Below, in pieces: positions 40,044 through 48,907 of a stretch of DNA of 64,000 bases. Numbering within the stretch: position 1 is the first letter of the stretch; every line of letters begins with the position of its first letter. The DNA comes from Paenibacillus alba (GTDB lineage: Bacteria > Bacillota > Bacilli > Paenibacillales > NBRC-103111): NCBI RefSeq assembly GCF_013204855.1, contig NZ_JABMKZ010000007.1:248001-312000 (forward strand). The letters are read 5' to 3'. The translations under genes were made by a program, and so were the position numbers. The notes beneath the pieces are model-generated. The model did not search any database, had not been told where the DNA came from, and was given only the letters and a program-made list of their open reading frames with translations.

Positions 40044-41303
40044 TTAAGTCTCGCTGCTAGCCTGCGCAGCAACAGTCGGTTTATACTTCAGCGAAGGCAG
40101 CATAATGAATACACCTATTAAGAATAACGCCGCAGAGGTCAAATATATCATTTCGAGCGAGAAAGATGCTTTGAGACTTCCTGCCAAACTCATGGTGATG
40201 ACCATCGCGCCCATGAACAGAGGATTCAGAATGCCATTGACTCGACCCACGAACGCTTCCTCTGTGTTACCCAAAATCATAGTATTAATACCAATCTGGA
40301 TCGCAGGCATAACAAGCCCAGAAAGGAATTGCATCGAGAGTGCCAACCAAAGCAGATTCGTCATCCCCATAATGCTAATGGTCACGACGCTAACTACAAG
40401 TCCAATCGTTAACAAAGCTTGTGGCAGCATTTTTTTGGAAAAGCCCATCGTTATACCGCCGCCGATAATCATCGCAATCCCATTAGTTGCCATGAACCAT
40501 TGCAAATGCTCTTTGGGGAGCCCCAAATTTTCTGTAACCAGATAAATGCCAAGCGGGCTGATTAAGCCGATAGCCAGACCCGCTACCGCAAAGCAGCCGC
40601 CTAAGGTGACAAGCATCTTATTTTTAAGCACATAACGGAAGCCTTCGCCCATTTCTGCAAAGATGTGCGTCGTCCGCTGCTCAGCTCCTGGTTCTGCTTT
40701 CCGATCAGCGGGCAGGAACGTAAGCACCAGTGCGGAAAGCACAAAGCAAACGCCCATAATAGCTACTGCTGTTTCAATTCCAAAATGATAGTAAACGAAT
40801 GTCCCCATGATCGGACCCAAGATCATAAAGATTGCCATCATCGATTGGAAAAGTGACATCCCCATTTGCATTTGGGACTCCGGCACATGAACTTTAAACA
40901 GCTTCATAGCGGAAGGTTGGGAGAATTGCGATAAGATGGATGAGACAAGTGTGGCAAAAAAGATAGCTTTCCATGACCCATAATATAAGGTAATCATGAT
41001 GACAAAGACGGAAGCCGCGCTTAAAATATCGCACCAGACCATGGTCAGCTTAGGCCGCCAGCGATCCGCAAAAGCACCGCCGATAAAAGAGAAAATGAAT
41101 ATCGGCGCAAACTCGGCTACTGAAATTAATGAAACCGAATAGGGATCATTATTCGTCATATCGGTCACATAAAGTAAAATGGCAAAGTTGCGAATCCAAA
41201 TCCCGACTTGGAGAAAAAGGCCTGATAGCATAATCGACTGTACGAAACGATTGGCGAAAAAAGTACGCATGGTCGGGGCAGTAGATGAACCAGCTTGAGA
41301 CAT
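40044..41303 (-). CDS. MFS transporter, multidrug/macrolide efflux type
   Basis: The protein has 419 residues with about 12 helices. FFANRFVQSIMLSGLFLQVG starts helix 1; the first cytoplasmic loop reads GGAFADRWRPKLTMVWCDIL, typical of MFS_3 drug exporters. The internal repeat begins around MLVTLGGCFAVAGLAIGLIS. The start at 41303 is preferred because the longer frame to 41384 lacks a ribosome binding site; AAAGGGTG lies nine bases before it. It is a lone gene with no adjacent regulator. The substrate is unknown. Confidence 0.88.
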   Translation of the reverse strand: MSQAGSSTAPTMRTFFANRFVQSIMLSGLFLQVGIWIRNFAILLYVTDMTNNDPYSVSLISVAEFAPIFIFSFIGGAFADRWRPKLTMVWCDILSAASVFVIMITLYYGSWKAIFFATLVSSILSQFSQPSAMKLFKVHVPESQMQMGMSLFQSMMAIFMILGPIMGTFVYYHFGIETAVAIMGVCFVLSALVLTFLPADRKAEPGAEQRTTHIFAEMGEGFRYVLKNKMLVTLGGCFAVAGLAIGLISPLGIYLVTENLGLPKEHLQWFMATNGIAMIIGGGITMGFSKKMLPQALLTIGLVVSVVTISIMGMTNLLWLALSMQFLSGLVMPAIQIGINTMILGNTEEAFVGRVNGILNPLFMGAMVITMSLAGSLKASFSLEMIYLTSAALFLIGVFIMLPSLKYKPTVAAQASSET

Positions 41304-41458
41304 AGAAAAAAACACCCTTTCGCAAATAGATTGTTTTATCAAACTTGACCTCTTTTCTACAAGAGCAGAAAGAAGAAGTTTCATAAACCTTTTCTAATTT
41401 AACGAAAAAGATGTTTAAAGAACAGTGCCATATGTCATATGACCAGTCATAATGACTA

Positions 41459-42466
41459 TTATTTCTGATCTCTGACCATCAGGAGCGCTGCGCCTACGGC
41501 TCCGGCCGAGGAACCAAGCGCAGAAGCGACGAATCTTACCTGCTCGCGAATGGAAGGCAGACAGCGCTCTGCGATAATTTCGCGCATTGGTCCTAGCAGC
41601 GGCTCGCCGATATGCGAAGCGCCGCCGCCAAGAATTACCACCTGCGGATTCAGCAGGTGGAGGATGCTGACGAGCCCAACGCCGAGGGCTCGTCCTGCTT
41701 CGCGCAGGATGCCGCTGGCTTCGGCATCCCCTTCCGCGGCTGCGGCCGCGACCAACCGCGCGTCGACGCGGTTCGGGTCGCCTCCCGCGAGCCGCGTGAG
41801 AGCGCCGCCGCTGCCGGCGCTCTCTGCAGCGCGGCGCACGTGCTCGGCGCCGCGACGGCCTATTGCGGTGCCTGACGCGTAGAGCTCCAGGCACCCCACA
41901 TTGCCGCAGGGGCAGAGCATGCCATTTCCATCAATGGAAATATGGCCAAGCTCGCCTGCGTTATGGTTTACACCGGCGATCAAGCGGCCGCCGGAGATAA
42001 TGCCCCCGCCGATCCCCGTGGAGATCGTCACGAATATGCAGTCCGGCGAGCCTTCGCCCGCGCCGGCCAGCCATTCGCCAACCGCTGCGGCGGTGGCGTC
42101 GTTTTCGAGACGGACCGCGCAAGCGAAGCGGTCCGACAGCACGCTGGCGACGGCAACGTCGCGCCAGCCCAAGTTCGAGGCGAGGGTAACGACACCCTTC
42201 GCCGTATCAAGCGTGCCCGCGGTGGCGACGCCAATCCCGCGAACAACGCCGCGGCCGCCAGGCGCCGCCGCGAGCAAGTCCTCGATCAGGCTGCCCAGCC
42301 GATCGAGAACAGCTTCCGCCCCCTGCTTCGCCAAGGTGGGAATCTCTTCCTTCGCGATGATACTGCCGTCATCAGCGATCAACGCAGCCAACATTTTCGT
42401 GCCGCCCAGATCAACCCCTACATAATAGTCTCGAAGAAGCACATCCTGCTTTTCTTCCCCCATCAT
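41459..42466 (-). CDS. ROK-family sugar kinase
   Basis: The protein has 335 residues. The ATP-phosphate loop GVDLGGTKMLAALI is at 17-30, ENDATAAAVGEW near 120 supplies the catalytic Asp region, TGIGGGIISGG near 150-160 binds phosphate, and the ROK zinc motif CPCGNVGCLE lies near 185-194 after GELGHI. ROK kinases phosphorylate glucose, N-acetylglucosamine or N-acetylmannosamine. The neighbouring hexosaminidase makes N-acetylglucosamine the favoured substrate here. The gene is markedly GC-rich compared with its surroundings. It lies 20 bp after the hexosaminidase gene and is the last of the operon. Confidence 0.92.
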   Translation of the reverse strand: MMGEEKQDVLLRDYYVGVDLGGTKMLAALIADDGSIIAKEEIPTLAKQGAEAVLDRLGSLIEDLLAAAPGGRGVVRGIGVATAGTLDTAKGVVTLASNLGWRDVAVASVLSDRFACAVRLENDATAAAVGEWLAGAGEGSPDCIFVTISTGIGGGIISGGRLIAGVNHNAGELGHISIDGNGMLCPCGNVGCLELYASGTAIGRRGAEHVRRAAESAGSGGALTRLAGGDPNRVDARLVAAAAAEGDAEASGILREAGRALGVGLVSILHLLNPQVVILGGGASHIGEPLLGPMREIIAERCLPSIREQVRFVASALGSSAGAVGAALLMVRDQK

Positions 42467-42486
42467 CTCTTCGCCCCTTTTCCTCG

Positions 42487-44121
42487 CTATTCATTCTGCC
42501 TCCAGCCAATCGGATACTGCTCCGACAGCGTAACCGGCAGACGCCCAATCGCCTTCTCCTTGCCAAGCAGTACATTCGCAAGAGAAACCATGGCTAATGG
42601 ACGATTTTCATAACAAGCCAAATAAGTCTTCACTTCAGGAAACTCAAGCAAATCATACGGATTGCGCCCGGCCGCCACAATGAAATGAAGCTCCTCTTTT
42701 TGTGCGAGCGTCTGGACCAAACGTGTTTGTCCAGCTGAGAACGTCGCGTTGTAGGTCACGATAACAACTTGCTGCTTTCCTTCACAAGCTTCCAGCACAG
42801 CAGCTATCTCGGCATCCGAGGGATACAAGCCTAAGTAAATTTCATCGACCGGCGTTCCGCCGATTTCTGATAACGTACTGCCTAAAGTCCCGTAACGATC
42901 TACAACTTCGTCAATTTCCGTTCCCATTTGCACTTCCGTCCAAATGACCAACGTCGGTTTCGTCAGATCCAGTGCTCTACCTACTTCGTCCTTCACCAAT
43001 GTAATGCTTTTCCGGCTAAGCTCCTTAGCCAGGAGCTGGTGTTCAGCTGTAGAAATCGGCTCGGTCGGAACAGGCGCAAGCGTTTCAAACCTAATTTCCC
43101 GTTTGTACTTATACATCATAACACGCAATACGGACTCATCAATACGCGATTCTGAAATCCGCCCGCTCTCCACAGCAGCAATTACCGCTTCGATAGCAGC
43201 TACTTGACGATCCAACATATGGCTAACAAGAATAATATCCGAGCCTGCTTCAATTGCACGAACGGCCCCTTCCGCCACACCGATTCCTTCAGAGATCGCC
43301 TTCATCTCCAAACAATCCGTAACGATCAGACCTTTGAAACCAAGCTGCTCGCGCAACAATTCGGTTAAAATCCGATAGGACAATGTGGAAGGCACGCCTT
43401 TCTCCTCCAGAGTTGCAAACACCACATGCGCAGTCATAATCGCATCTACGCCGCCTTCAATCGCTTTGATGAACGGCGCCAGCTCGAGTTCCATCAATCG
43501 CTCCATGCTGTGAGGGACAACAGGCAAATCATGATGCGAATCCTCAGAAGTATCTCCGTGTCCGGGGAAATGCTTCACCGTAGCGATAACGCCCATATCC
43601 TGCAAGCCCTTCACAGCATGCGTTCCCATGTCGCTCACAATCGCTGCCGTTTCGCCATAGGAACGTACGCCAATGACGGGATTTAACCGGTTATTGTTAA
43701 TATCCAAGCAAGGTGCAAAGTTCATATTCACGCCCATTTGGCGTAATTCCTTCCCCATGACCTTGGAGCTCGCATACACGCCTGCCGGCGCAAAAGCTGC
43801 GCCCAGCGCCATGTTCCCCGGCAGCAATGTGGCTCCTTTCTCAATCCGAGAAACCATGCCTCCCTCTTGGTCCACGGCAATAAATAAAGGTTGTCCCCCA
43901 CTGCGCAAACTGATGTCTTGCAGCTCATTCGATAAATGCGCCAACTGCAGCGCATCTTGGACATTTCGCCGGAAATAAATGACACCGCCAATCCCGTACG
44001 CTTCAATCAGTTGGGTAATGGACGCATTAGGCTCCAGGGATTCGAACCCGCAAATAAATAGTTGACCCACTTTTTGACGCAAGGTCAAAGGTTGATGAGC
44101 ATTGCTCGATGACGATGACAT
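42487..44121 (-). CDS. Beta-N-acetylhexosaminidase, GH3 NagZ type, cytoplasmic
   Basis: The protein has 544 residues. The TIM barrel (10-345) has the NagZ signature VKHFPGHGDTSEDSHHDLP, whose His is the general acid/base in this GH3 branch, and the nucleophile Asp in LIVTDCLEMKAI. A C-terminal domain (about 370-544) resembles the second domain of larger Firmicute NagZ proteins. The family releases terminal N-acetylglucosamine from muropeptides or chitooligosaccharides. Unlike secreted Bacillus NagZ there is no signal peptide, so it acts on imported oligomers. The frame is open to 44205, but ATG 44121 fits AAGGAG; the longer start would lie inside the permease gene. Confidence 0.93.
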   Translation of the reverse strand: MSSSSSNAHQPLTLRQKVGQLFICGFESLEPNASITQLIEAYGIGGVIYFRRNVQDALQLAHLSNELQDISLRSGGQPLFIAVDQEGGMVSRIEKGATLLPGNMALGAAFAPAGVYASSKVMGKELRQMGVNMNFAPCLDINNNRLNPVIGVRSYGETAAIVSDMGTHAVKGLQDMGVIATVKHFPGHGDTSEDSHHDLPVVPHSMERLMELELAPFIKAIEGGVDAIMTAHVVFATLEEKGVPSTLSYRILTELLREQLGFKGLIVTDCLEMKAISEGIGVAEGAVRAIEAGSDIILVSHMLDRQVAAIEAVIAAVESGRISESRIDESVLRVMMYKYKREIRFETLAPVPTEPISTAEHQLLAKELSRKSITLVKDEVGRALDLTKPTLVIWTEVQMGTEIDEVVDRYGTLGSTLSEIGGTPVDEIYLGLYPSDAEIAAVLEACEGKQQVVIVTYNATFSAGQTRLVQTLAQKEELHFIVAAGRNPYDLLEFPEVKTYLACYENRPLAMVSLANVLLGKEKAIGRLPVTLSEQYPIGWRQNE

Positions 44122-44149
44122 GAATGACACGCTCCTTGAATGTAGGGTG

Positions 44150-44965
44150 CTAAGCCTTGACGCTTGCGATGATTCTCTTATGAAGGACCACATACAAAAG
44201 GACAACAGGAATTAGGCTGAACATGATCGCAGCGCATAGCGAACCATAGTTCATATTCAATTGATCATAGAAAGCTACCATGCTAACGGGCAGCGTTCGG
44301 AACTTCTCTTTTGTCAGAAATAAATTAGCCATCATAAACTCATTCCAGTTGCTAAGAAAATCCAGCATGAAAACAGGTACTAGCGGAGGCAAGGTAATGG
44401 GAACAATCACGCGCAGCAAAAGCCCGTAGATGGATAGGCCATCCATAATCCCAGCTTCCTCCAGTTCATTCGGGATCAATTTCAGAAACGCGTTAACCAT
44501 AAACACGGTCAAAGGAAGTCCCATGGTGATATAGGGCAATATTAAAGCCAGCGGTGTATTATACAAATGCAAATCCCTAAGCAGCAGATACATCGGGACC
44601 AACAAGGATCCTACAGGAACTAACAGGGCAAGCATCAGCAGTTGTTTGATTCGTTGGCTGCTCCTGAAGAATTTCATTCTTGTCAGGGCATACGACGTTG
44701 CTGTCCCCAGACATAAGGTTGCAAAAGCAGATACGAGGGAGATCAATAAGCTGTTCATAAAATATTGGCTCACATGAGCGCCTGTCCAAGCATTCCAATA
44801 ATTAGACAGCAGCAGTTGCTCTGGAAAGGACCACGGCGAGGCAATAATTTCTTTATTCGTTTTGAACGAAGAATTCAATACCCATATCAGCGGAAATAAA
44901 CTAAGCCCTATATAGATCATAATCACCGTATGAGGCAAAACACGACGTAAAGGGAATCGCTTCAA
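44150..44965 (-). CDS. Carbohydrate ABC transporter permease, MalG type
   Basis: The protein has 271 residues with six helices, from TVIMIYIGLSLFPLIWVLNS to the C-terminal VVLLYVVLHKRI. The EAA loop is ELEEAGIMDGLSIYGLLLRV followed by IVPITLPPL. I assign a TTG start at 44965: GGGGAGGTG stands eight bases upstream, the TTG overlaps the TGA of the preceding gene, and homology begins there. The frame is open to 45241, but that extension is out-of-frame translation of the MalF gene. It pairs with the MalF-type subunit. Confidence 0.92.
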   Translation of the reverse strand: MKRFPLRRVLPHTVIMIYIGLSLFPLIWVLNSSFKTNKEIIASPWSFPEQLLLSNYWNAWTGAHVSQYFMNSLLISLVSAFATLCLGTATSYALTRMKFFRSSQRIKQLLMLALLVPVGSLLVPMYLLLRDLHLYNTPLALILPYITMGLPLTVFMVNAFLKLIPNELEEAGIMDGLSIYGLLLRVIVPITLPPLVPVFMLDFLSNWNEFMMANLFLTKEKFRTLPVSMVAFYDQLNMNYGSLCAAIMFSLIPVVLLYVVLHKRIIASVKA

Positions 44966-45846
44966 TAGCGCACCTCCCCTTGCTTCTTTGTGATCCACCC
45001 AAATACGGCTGTCAGCGTCCCGGTAAATAGCAGAATAAGCAGCGCGACACTGCTGGCATAGCCATACTCGCCTATTCGGTAAGCTTTTTTGTACATATAA
45101 GTTGCCATCACTTCCGTAATGCCATAGGGGTTCCCGCCAGTCATCACAAAAACGATGTCCAACGCTTTCATGGATCCCGTAATGGACAACAAAACAATCA
45201 CAATAAGGATAGGCCGCAATAAGGGAAGTGTAATCCACCATGCCTGTCCAAAGCTTGCTGCTCCATCTATTTCAGCGGCTTCCAGGATGTTCTTAGGGAT
45301 GGCATAAATCGCTGAAACGACTAGTACAACATAGAATCCAATCCACTGCCAAGCGTTCGTCACAAGGACAGAAAGCAAAGCTGTCGCGTCTTCGGCTAAC
45401 CAAACATGCTGCCAGGCTTTTAACCCGATGGCCTCTAGAAGTTGATTCAGCAATCCCGCCTGAGGATGGTAAATGAAGCTCCACAAGACACCGACCACAG
45501 CTGTCGAAAGAATGGTTGGCAAGAAAATCATCGTTTGGTAGAAGCTTTTCCCCCGTCTAATCTTGCTTACCAAAAAAGCTAATACCAAGATAAACGGGAT
45601 TTGCACGCCGATTGAGAAGCAGATGAAAGACAAATTATTGCGTACCGCTATCCAGAAATATTTATCCTGGAAAGCGGTAATAAAGTTCGTTAGTCCATTA
45701 AATTTCGCTGGCGATATGCCATTCCACTGAGTGAAACCATAGCGCAGCGACATGATCATCGGATACAAGAAAAAAACCGCAATCAACAACAGTGTCGGCA
45801 ATGTAAAAAGCACATAAGCCCAAGGGTTTCTACCTAATTTATTCAT
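44962..45846 (-). CDS. Carbohydrate ABC transporter permease, MalF type
   Basis: The protein has 294 residues. WAYVLFTLPTLLLIAVFFLY is the first helix; the EAA loop reads ILEAAEIDGAASFGQAWWIT and LPLLRPI. It forms the membrane channel with the following MalG-type subunit, and the two genes overlap by four bases. The ATPase must come from elsewhere. It lies 11 bp after the solute-binding protein gene. Confidence 0.93.
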   Translation of the reverse strand: MNKLGRNPWAYVLFTLPTLLLIAVFFLYPMIMSLRYGFTQWNGISPAKFNGLTNFITAFQDKYFWIAVRNNLSFICFSIGVQIPFILVLAFLVSKIRRGKSFYQTMIFLPTILSTAVVGVLWSFIYHPQAGLLNQLLEAIGLKAWQHVWLAEDATALLSVLVTNAWQWIGFYVVLVVSAIYAIPKNILEAAEIDGAASFGQAWWITLPLLRPILIVIVLLSITGSMKALDIVFVMTGGNPYGITEVMATYMYKKAYRIGEYGYASSVALLILLFTGTLTAVFGWITKKQGEVRY

Positions 45847-45857
45847 GAATTATCCTA

Positions 45858-47213
45858 CTATTTCGAATGGGTTTCTTCCTTATTGGAAGCTTCCTGCTGC
45901 TTCTGAATATCCGCCATAAGAGCAGTTGGAGTCGTTCGTCCGCCAATTAGCTCCTGCATTCCACGTTCTAATTTCTCTCGTACCTTCGTTTGAATGCGAG
46001 AATCGAAAGCAGGAAATGCGCCATTGCTTTGCGCAAATACGGTTAAAATTTGGGTAATCAGCGGACTTACGTTGCTTGTGTCTTGCAGCTTCATTGCCGG
46101 CGGCATGCCTTCTTCAACAAGCTGTCTTTTTTGCATATTTTCGTTATACATCTGCCTAATGAATTCTTTGATCGCCACAAGCTGAACCGGTGTTGCTTTC
46201 TTGGAGAAGCCATAGGCATTGGACCAGCCGCCATTAATATAGCCGTCCCCAGGTCCTCCCATAGCTGGGAAACTCATGAATCCGACATCACCTACGATAG
46301 ATGACTTCTCAGGGTCTAACAGCGGGGTGTTCGCCCAACTGCCGTCAAACATGAAAGCCGCTTCTCCGCTGCTGAATTTATTTTGCTGCTCCGCATAGGA
46401 CAACGCTAAGCTGCCTTCTTGGAAATAGCCATTTTTGACCAGCGTATCGTACTTTTCAAAAGCATCAACGACATCCGCATCCGTCCATCGCTTGCTGCCA
46501 TCCAGGAAGCCCTCGATGGAATCCTTGCCCGCTGTACGCACCCACATGGTGTTGCTCATCATGTTAATGACCCAGGAATCTTTGGCTGCCATTGCAAAAG
46601 GCGTGATCTTCTGCGCTTTAAATTTCGCCGCGGCGGCAAGCAGTTCATCCCAGGTTTGGGGAGGTTTCACGTGCTGCTGCTCGAGCAGCTTCTTGTTATA
46701 ATACAAGCCCTCGACATATCCAGCCATCGGAATACCATAGATTTTACCGTTAACCGTAAACTCCTCAAAACTGTAGAACTTATCGATTAATCCGAGCTCA
46801 TTCAGAATTGGCGTCAAATCCAGCAGCCGATCGGCTTTAACGTAGTCCTTCGTATCCGTCCCGCCAAACAAATCGAATATTTCCGGCGGATTGCCAGCAG
46901 CCATCTCGGATCTCAGCTTCTCGAATCGGTTGACCTTATCTTCCACTCCATCTAATGTAATGGACAAGCCGGGCACCTTGGCTTCGGTTGCTTTTACAAC
47001 CTCCTGCAGCATAGCCAGCCGTTTTTTCTGCGTATCTTTGACTTGCGTATGACGAATCGTGAGCAGAATGGGATCATTTTTTTGCGTCGGATGATTCGTC
47101 GTTTCACCTTTACGGTTACTTGGATTCGCATTCAAGTTTAAGCTGCTGCAAGCAGACACGATGAACGTTGCACATACTATACCTAATATCGAAACCAACG
47201 TTCTTGTATGCAT
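45858..47213 (-). CDS. Extracellular sugar-binding lipoprotein, amino-sugar oligomer type by context
   Basis: The protein has 451 residues. The signal is MHTRTLVSILGIVCATF with lipobox IVSAC (Cys22), then a polar linker to about 45. The mature part is a type 1 solute-binding fold (ILLTIRHTQVKDTQKKRLAM, IFDLFGGTDTKDYV, YGIPMAGYVEGLYYNKKLLE, AAFMFDGSWANTPLL). The fold does not reveal the ligand; with NagZ and a ROK kinase in the same operon, chitobiose-like sugars or muropeptides are likely. A promoter with an inverted repeat lies directly upstream. Confidence 0.92.
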   Translation of the reverse strand: MHTRTLVSILGIVCATFIVSACSSLNLNANPSNRKGETTNHPTQKNDPILLTIRHTQVKDTQKKRLAMLQEVVKATEAKVPGLSITLDGVEDKVNRFEKLRSEMAAGNPPEIFDLFGGTDTKDYVKADRLLDLTPILNELGLIDKFYSFEEFTVNGKIYGIPMAGYVEGLYYNKKLLEQQHVKPPQTWDELLAAAAKFKAQKITPFAMAAKDSWVINMMSNTMWVRTAGKDSIEGFLDGSKRWTDADVVDAFEKYDTLVKNGYFQEGSLALSYAEQQNKFSSGEAAFMFDGSWANTPLLDPEKSSIVGDVGFMSFPAMGGPGDGYINGGWSNAYGFSKKATPVQLVAIKEFIRQMYNENMQKRQLVEEGMPPAMKLQDTSNVSPLITQILTVFAQSNGAFPAFDSRIQTKVREKLERGMQELIGGRTTPTALMADIQKQQEASNKEETHSK

Positions 47214-47245
47214 CTCGATTTAAACTCCTTTAGGCTTGTCATATA

Positions 47246-47303
47246 AGTATAAAATATCGAATGTTTGCCCTGAAGACCCACAAATTCCTTATTGAGGGGC
47301 AAA
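47246..47303 (-). promoter_or_regulatory. Promoter of the second ABC operon with inverted repeat
   Basis: The minus strand has a TATACT -10 (47251-47246). TTTGCCC and GGGCAAA arms (47303-47297 and 47270-47264) lie upstream, the nearer one overlapping the -35 position. This sits in the 95-bp gap after the response-regulator gene, the same layout as in the first system, but it shares no sequence with the 37-nt element. Binding by the adjacent YesN protein is inferred. Confidence 0.45.
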
Positions 47304-47308
47304 TTTCT

Positions 47309-48907
47309 CTACTTCGCTTCTTTTCGTTTATCTCGATATTCGGAAGGAATTTCACCTGTGAATTTCTGAAATACCTTCGTGAAATATCGCCGCTCCAAAT
47401 AACCGCAAGACTTCCCGATATCTGTTATACTCTTGTCACTGTGCAGCAGCATGGATTTCGCCAGCTCCATGCGGTGCTTGGTTACATATTCAACAAACGT
47501 TTCTCCGAAATGCTGCTTAAATAATAAACTGAAATAACTGGAGCTAATGCCCAGTGAACTGGCAACATCCTCAATTCCGAAGTCGTTGGCATAGTGGGTT
47601 CGGATATATTCCTTCGCCGCAGCCATGAGCAGCTCGCTATTTTTCTTCTTATTCGCCCCTTCCAAGCCAACGGCTACAAGCTGCACCATGACCTGAAGCA
47701 AATGCTGAATACTTTCACTTTTGTCCAATTGACTCCAAATCTGTTCTTCCTCTTGCATATCGAGCGAATTCATCTCCCGCAGTTCCCGCAGCAAATGAAG
47801 AATGAGAAAATGCAGCATCTGATAAGCCCTTGCGAACGAGCAATCCGGCAGCCCTTCCAGCAGCAGCTTTAAGCGGCTTAGAGCATCCTCGGTTTTGGCA
47901 CGGTTAAGCTGCTTCAGCCCTGTCACAATCTCCTCGACCAAATACCATAAAGTGCTGTTGGCATCCGCAGGCTCCTTCGATTCCTTATAGCGCAGCAGTG
48001 ACTGCTGTTTGCCCAGATGAAGCTGCAGAAATCTTTGCAGCTTTCGGTACGTATCCGAAAGCTGGTGCAAGCCAACGGCCTCTGGGAAATAACCGACACT
48101 TATCCCTAATTTGACGGATTGCAGCACATTATTTTGCAGCCGCAGCGCGATGTCGTCCAACTTCGTTTGCGCCTTGCTTTCATCCCGCTCTTCCCATTGA
48201 ATGAGTACGCACCACTCGCCTTCACGCAGCTGAAGGACTGTGAATTTAAGTTGTTCATCTGTTAAGGAGTCCTGCAGGACATTGCGCACAGCGAAATTCC
48301 ACAACTTCCGCTCCTGCTCGCTCCAAGGCAGCGATTTCTGCGAATAGTCATCAACATCGATCATCGCGAACAAATAAGATAACGTTTCGAGGTCCAAATT
48401 ATCTATGGGAAGCAGCGTATGCGTCGTTATTTCCGTATAATTCATCAGAACGTCCTGCAAAATTTTCTCATAGGCCAAATTTTTCATTTTGCCCCACTTT
48501 TGCTGTTCCTCCTGTTGATTCAGCTTCTTCTCTTTAATTTCATTGGCTAATTTACGAATGCTGTTCTCCAACTCTTCATAATTAATTGGCTTTAAAATGT
48601 AATCACTGACACCGACACGCATCAATGAACGCGCATATTCGAAGTCCTGATAACCCGTCACCATCAGCACTGTACAATCTTCACTCAGTTCTCGAAGCTT
48701 CTGTACGAACGTAATGCCATCCATCAACGGCATTCGAATATCGCTCATCACCAGGTCCGGCACATGCAAGCCGCAAAGCTCCAGGGCCTCCAGACCATTT
48801 CTAGCTGTCCCGACAATATCGATCTCCAGTTCATCCCAAGGGATAACCGCTTGCAAATTACGGAGAATATTAGGCTCATCATCAGCCAGAATTGCTTTTA
48901 GTCTCAT
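47309..48907 (-). CDS. YesN-type response regulator, long form, AraC family
   Basis: The protein has 532 residues. The receiver domain (1-125) has ILADDE, phospho-acceptor Asp56 in LVMSDIRMPLMDG and YILKPIN. A middle region of about 290 residues contains a coiled-coil start (KKLNQQEEQQKWGKMKNLAY) and a conserved alpha/beta part of unknown role. The AraC domain (about 430-530) has FGIEDVASSLGISSSYFSLL and SITDIGKSCGYLERRYFTKV. The kinase stop overlaps its start by four bases. It would activate the downstream transporter operon. Confidence 0.94.
   Translation of the reverse strand: MRLKAILADDEPNILRNLQAVIPWDELEIDIVGTARNGLEALELCGLHVPDLVMSDIRMPLMDGITFVQKLRELSEDCTVLMVTGYQDFEYARSLMRVGVSDYILKPINYEELENSIRKLANEIKEKKLNQQEEQQKWGKMKNLAYEKILQDVLMNYTEITTHTLLPIDNLDLETLSYLFAMIDVDDYSQKSLPWSEQERKLWNFAVRNVLQDSLTDEQLKFTVLQLREGEWCVLIQWEERDESKAQTKLDDIALRLQNNVLQSVKLGISVGYFPEAVGLHQLSDTYRKLQRFLQLHLGKQQSLLRYKESKEPADANSTLWYLVEEIVTGLKQLNRAKTEDALSRLKLLLEGLPDCSFARAYQMLHFLILHLLRELREMNSLDMQEEEQIWSQLDKSESIQHLLQVMVQLVAVGLEGANKKKNSELLMAAAKEYIRTHYANDFGIEDVASSLGISSSYFSLLFKQHFGETFVEYVTKHRMELAKSMLLHSDKSITDIGKSCGYLERRYFTKVFQKFTGEIPSEYRDKRKEAK

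Noticed and set aside
41415..42613. Long arginine- and alanine-rich frames on both strands
   Set aside because: They are shadows of the GC-rich ROK kinase gene, which has all family motifs in its own frame.
44966..45241. N-terminal extension of the MalG-type permease containing many Cys and Tyr
   Set aside because: It is out-of-frame translation of the MalF gene; a TTG with a good ribosome binding site at the MalF stop is the likely start.
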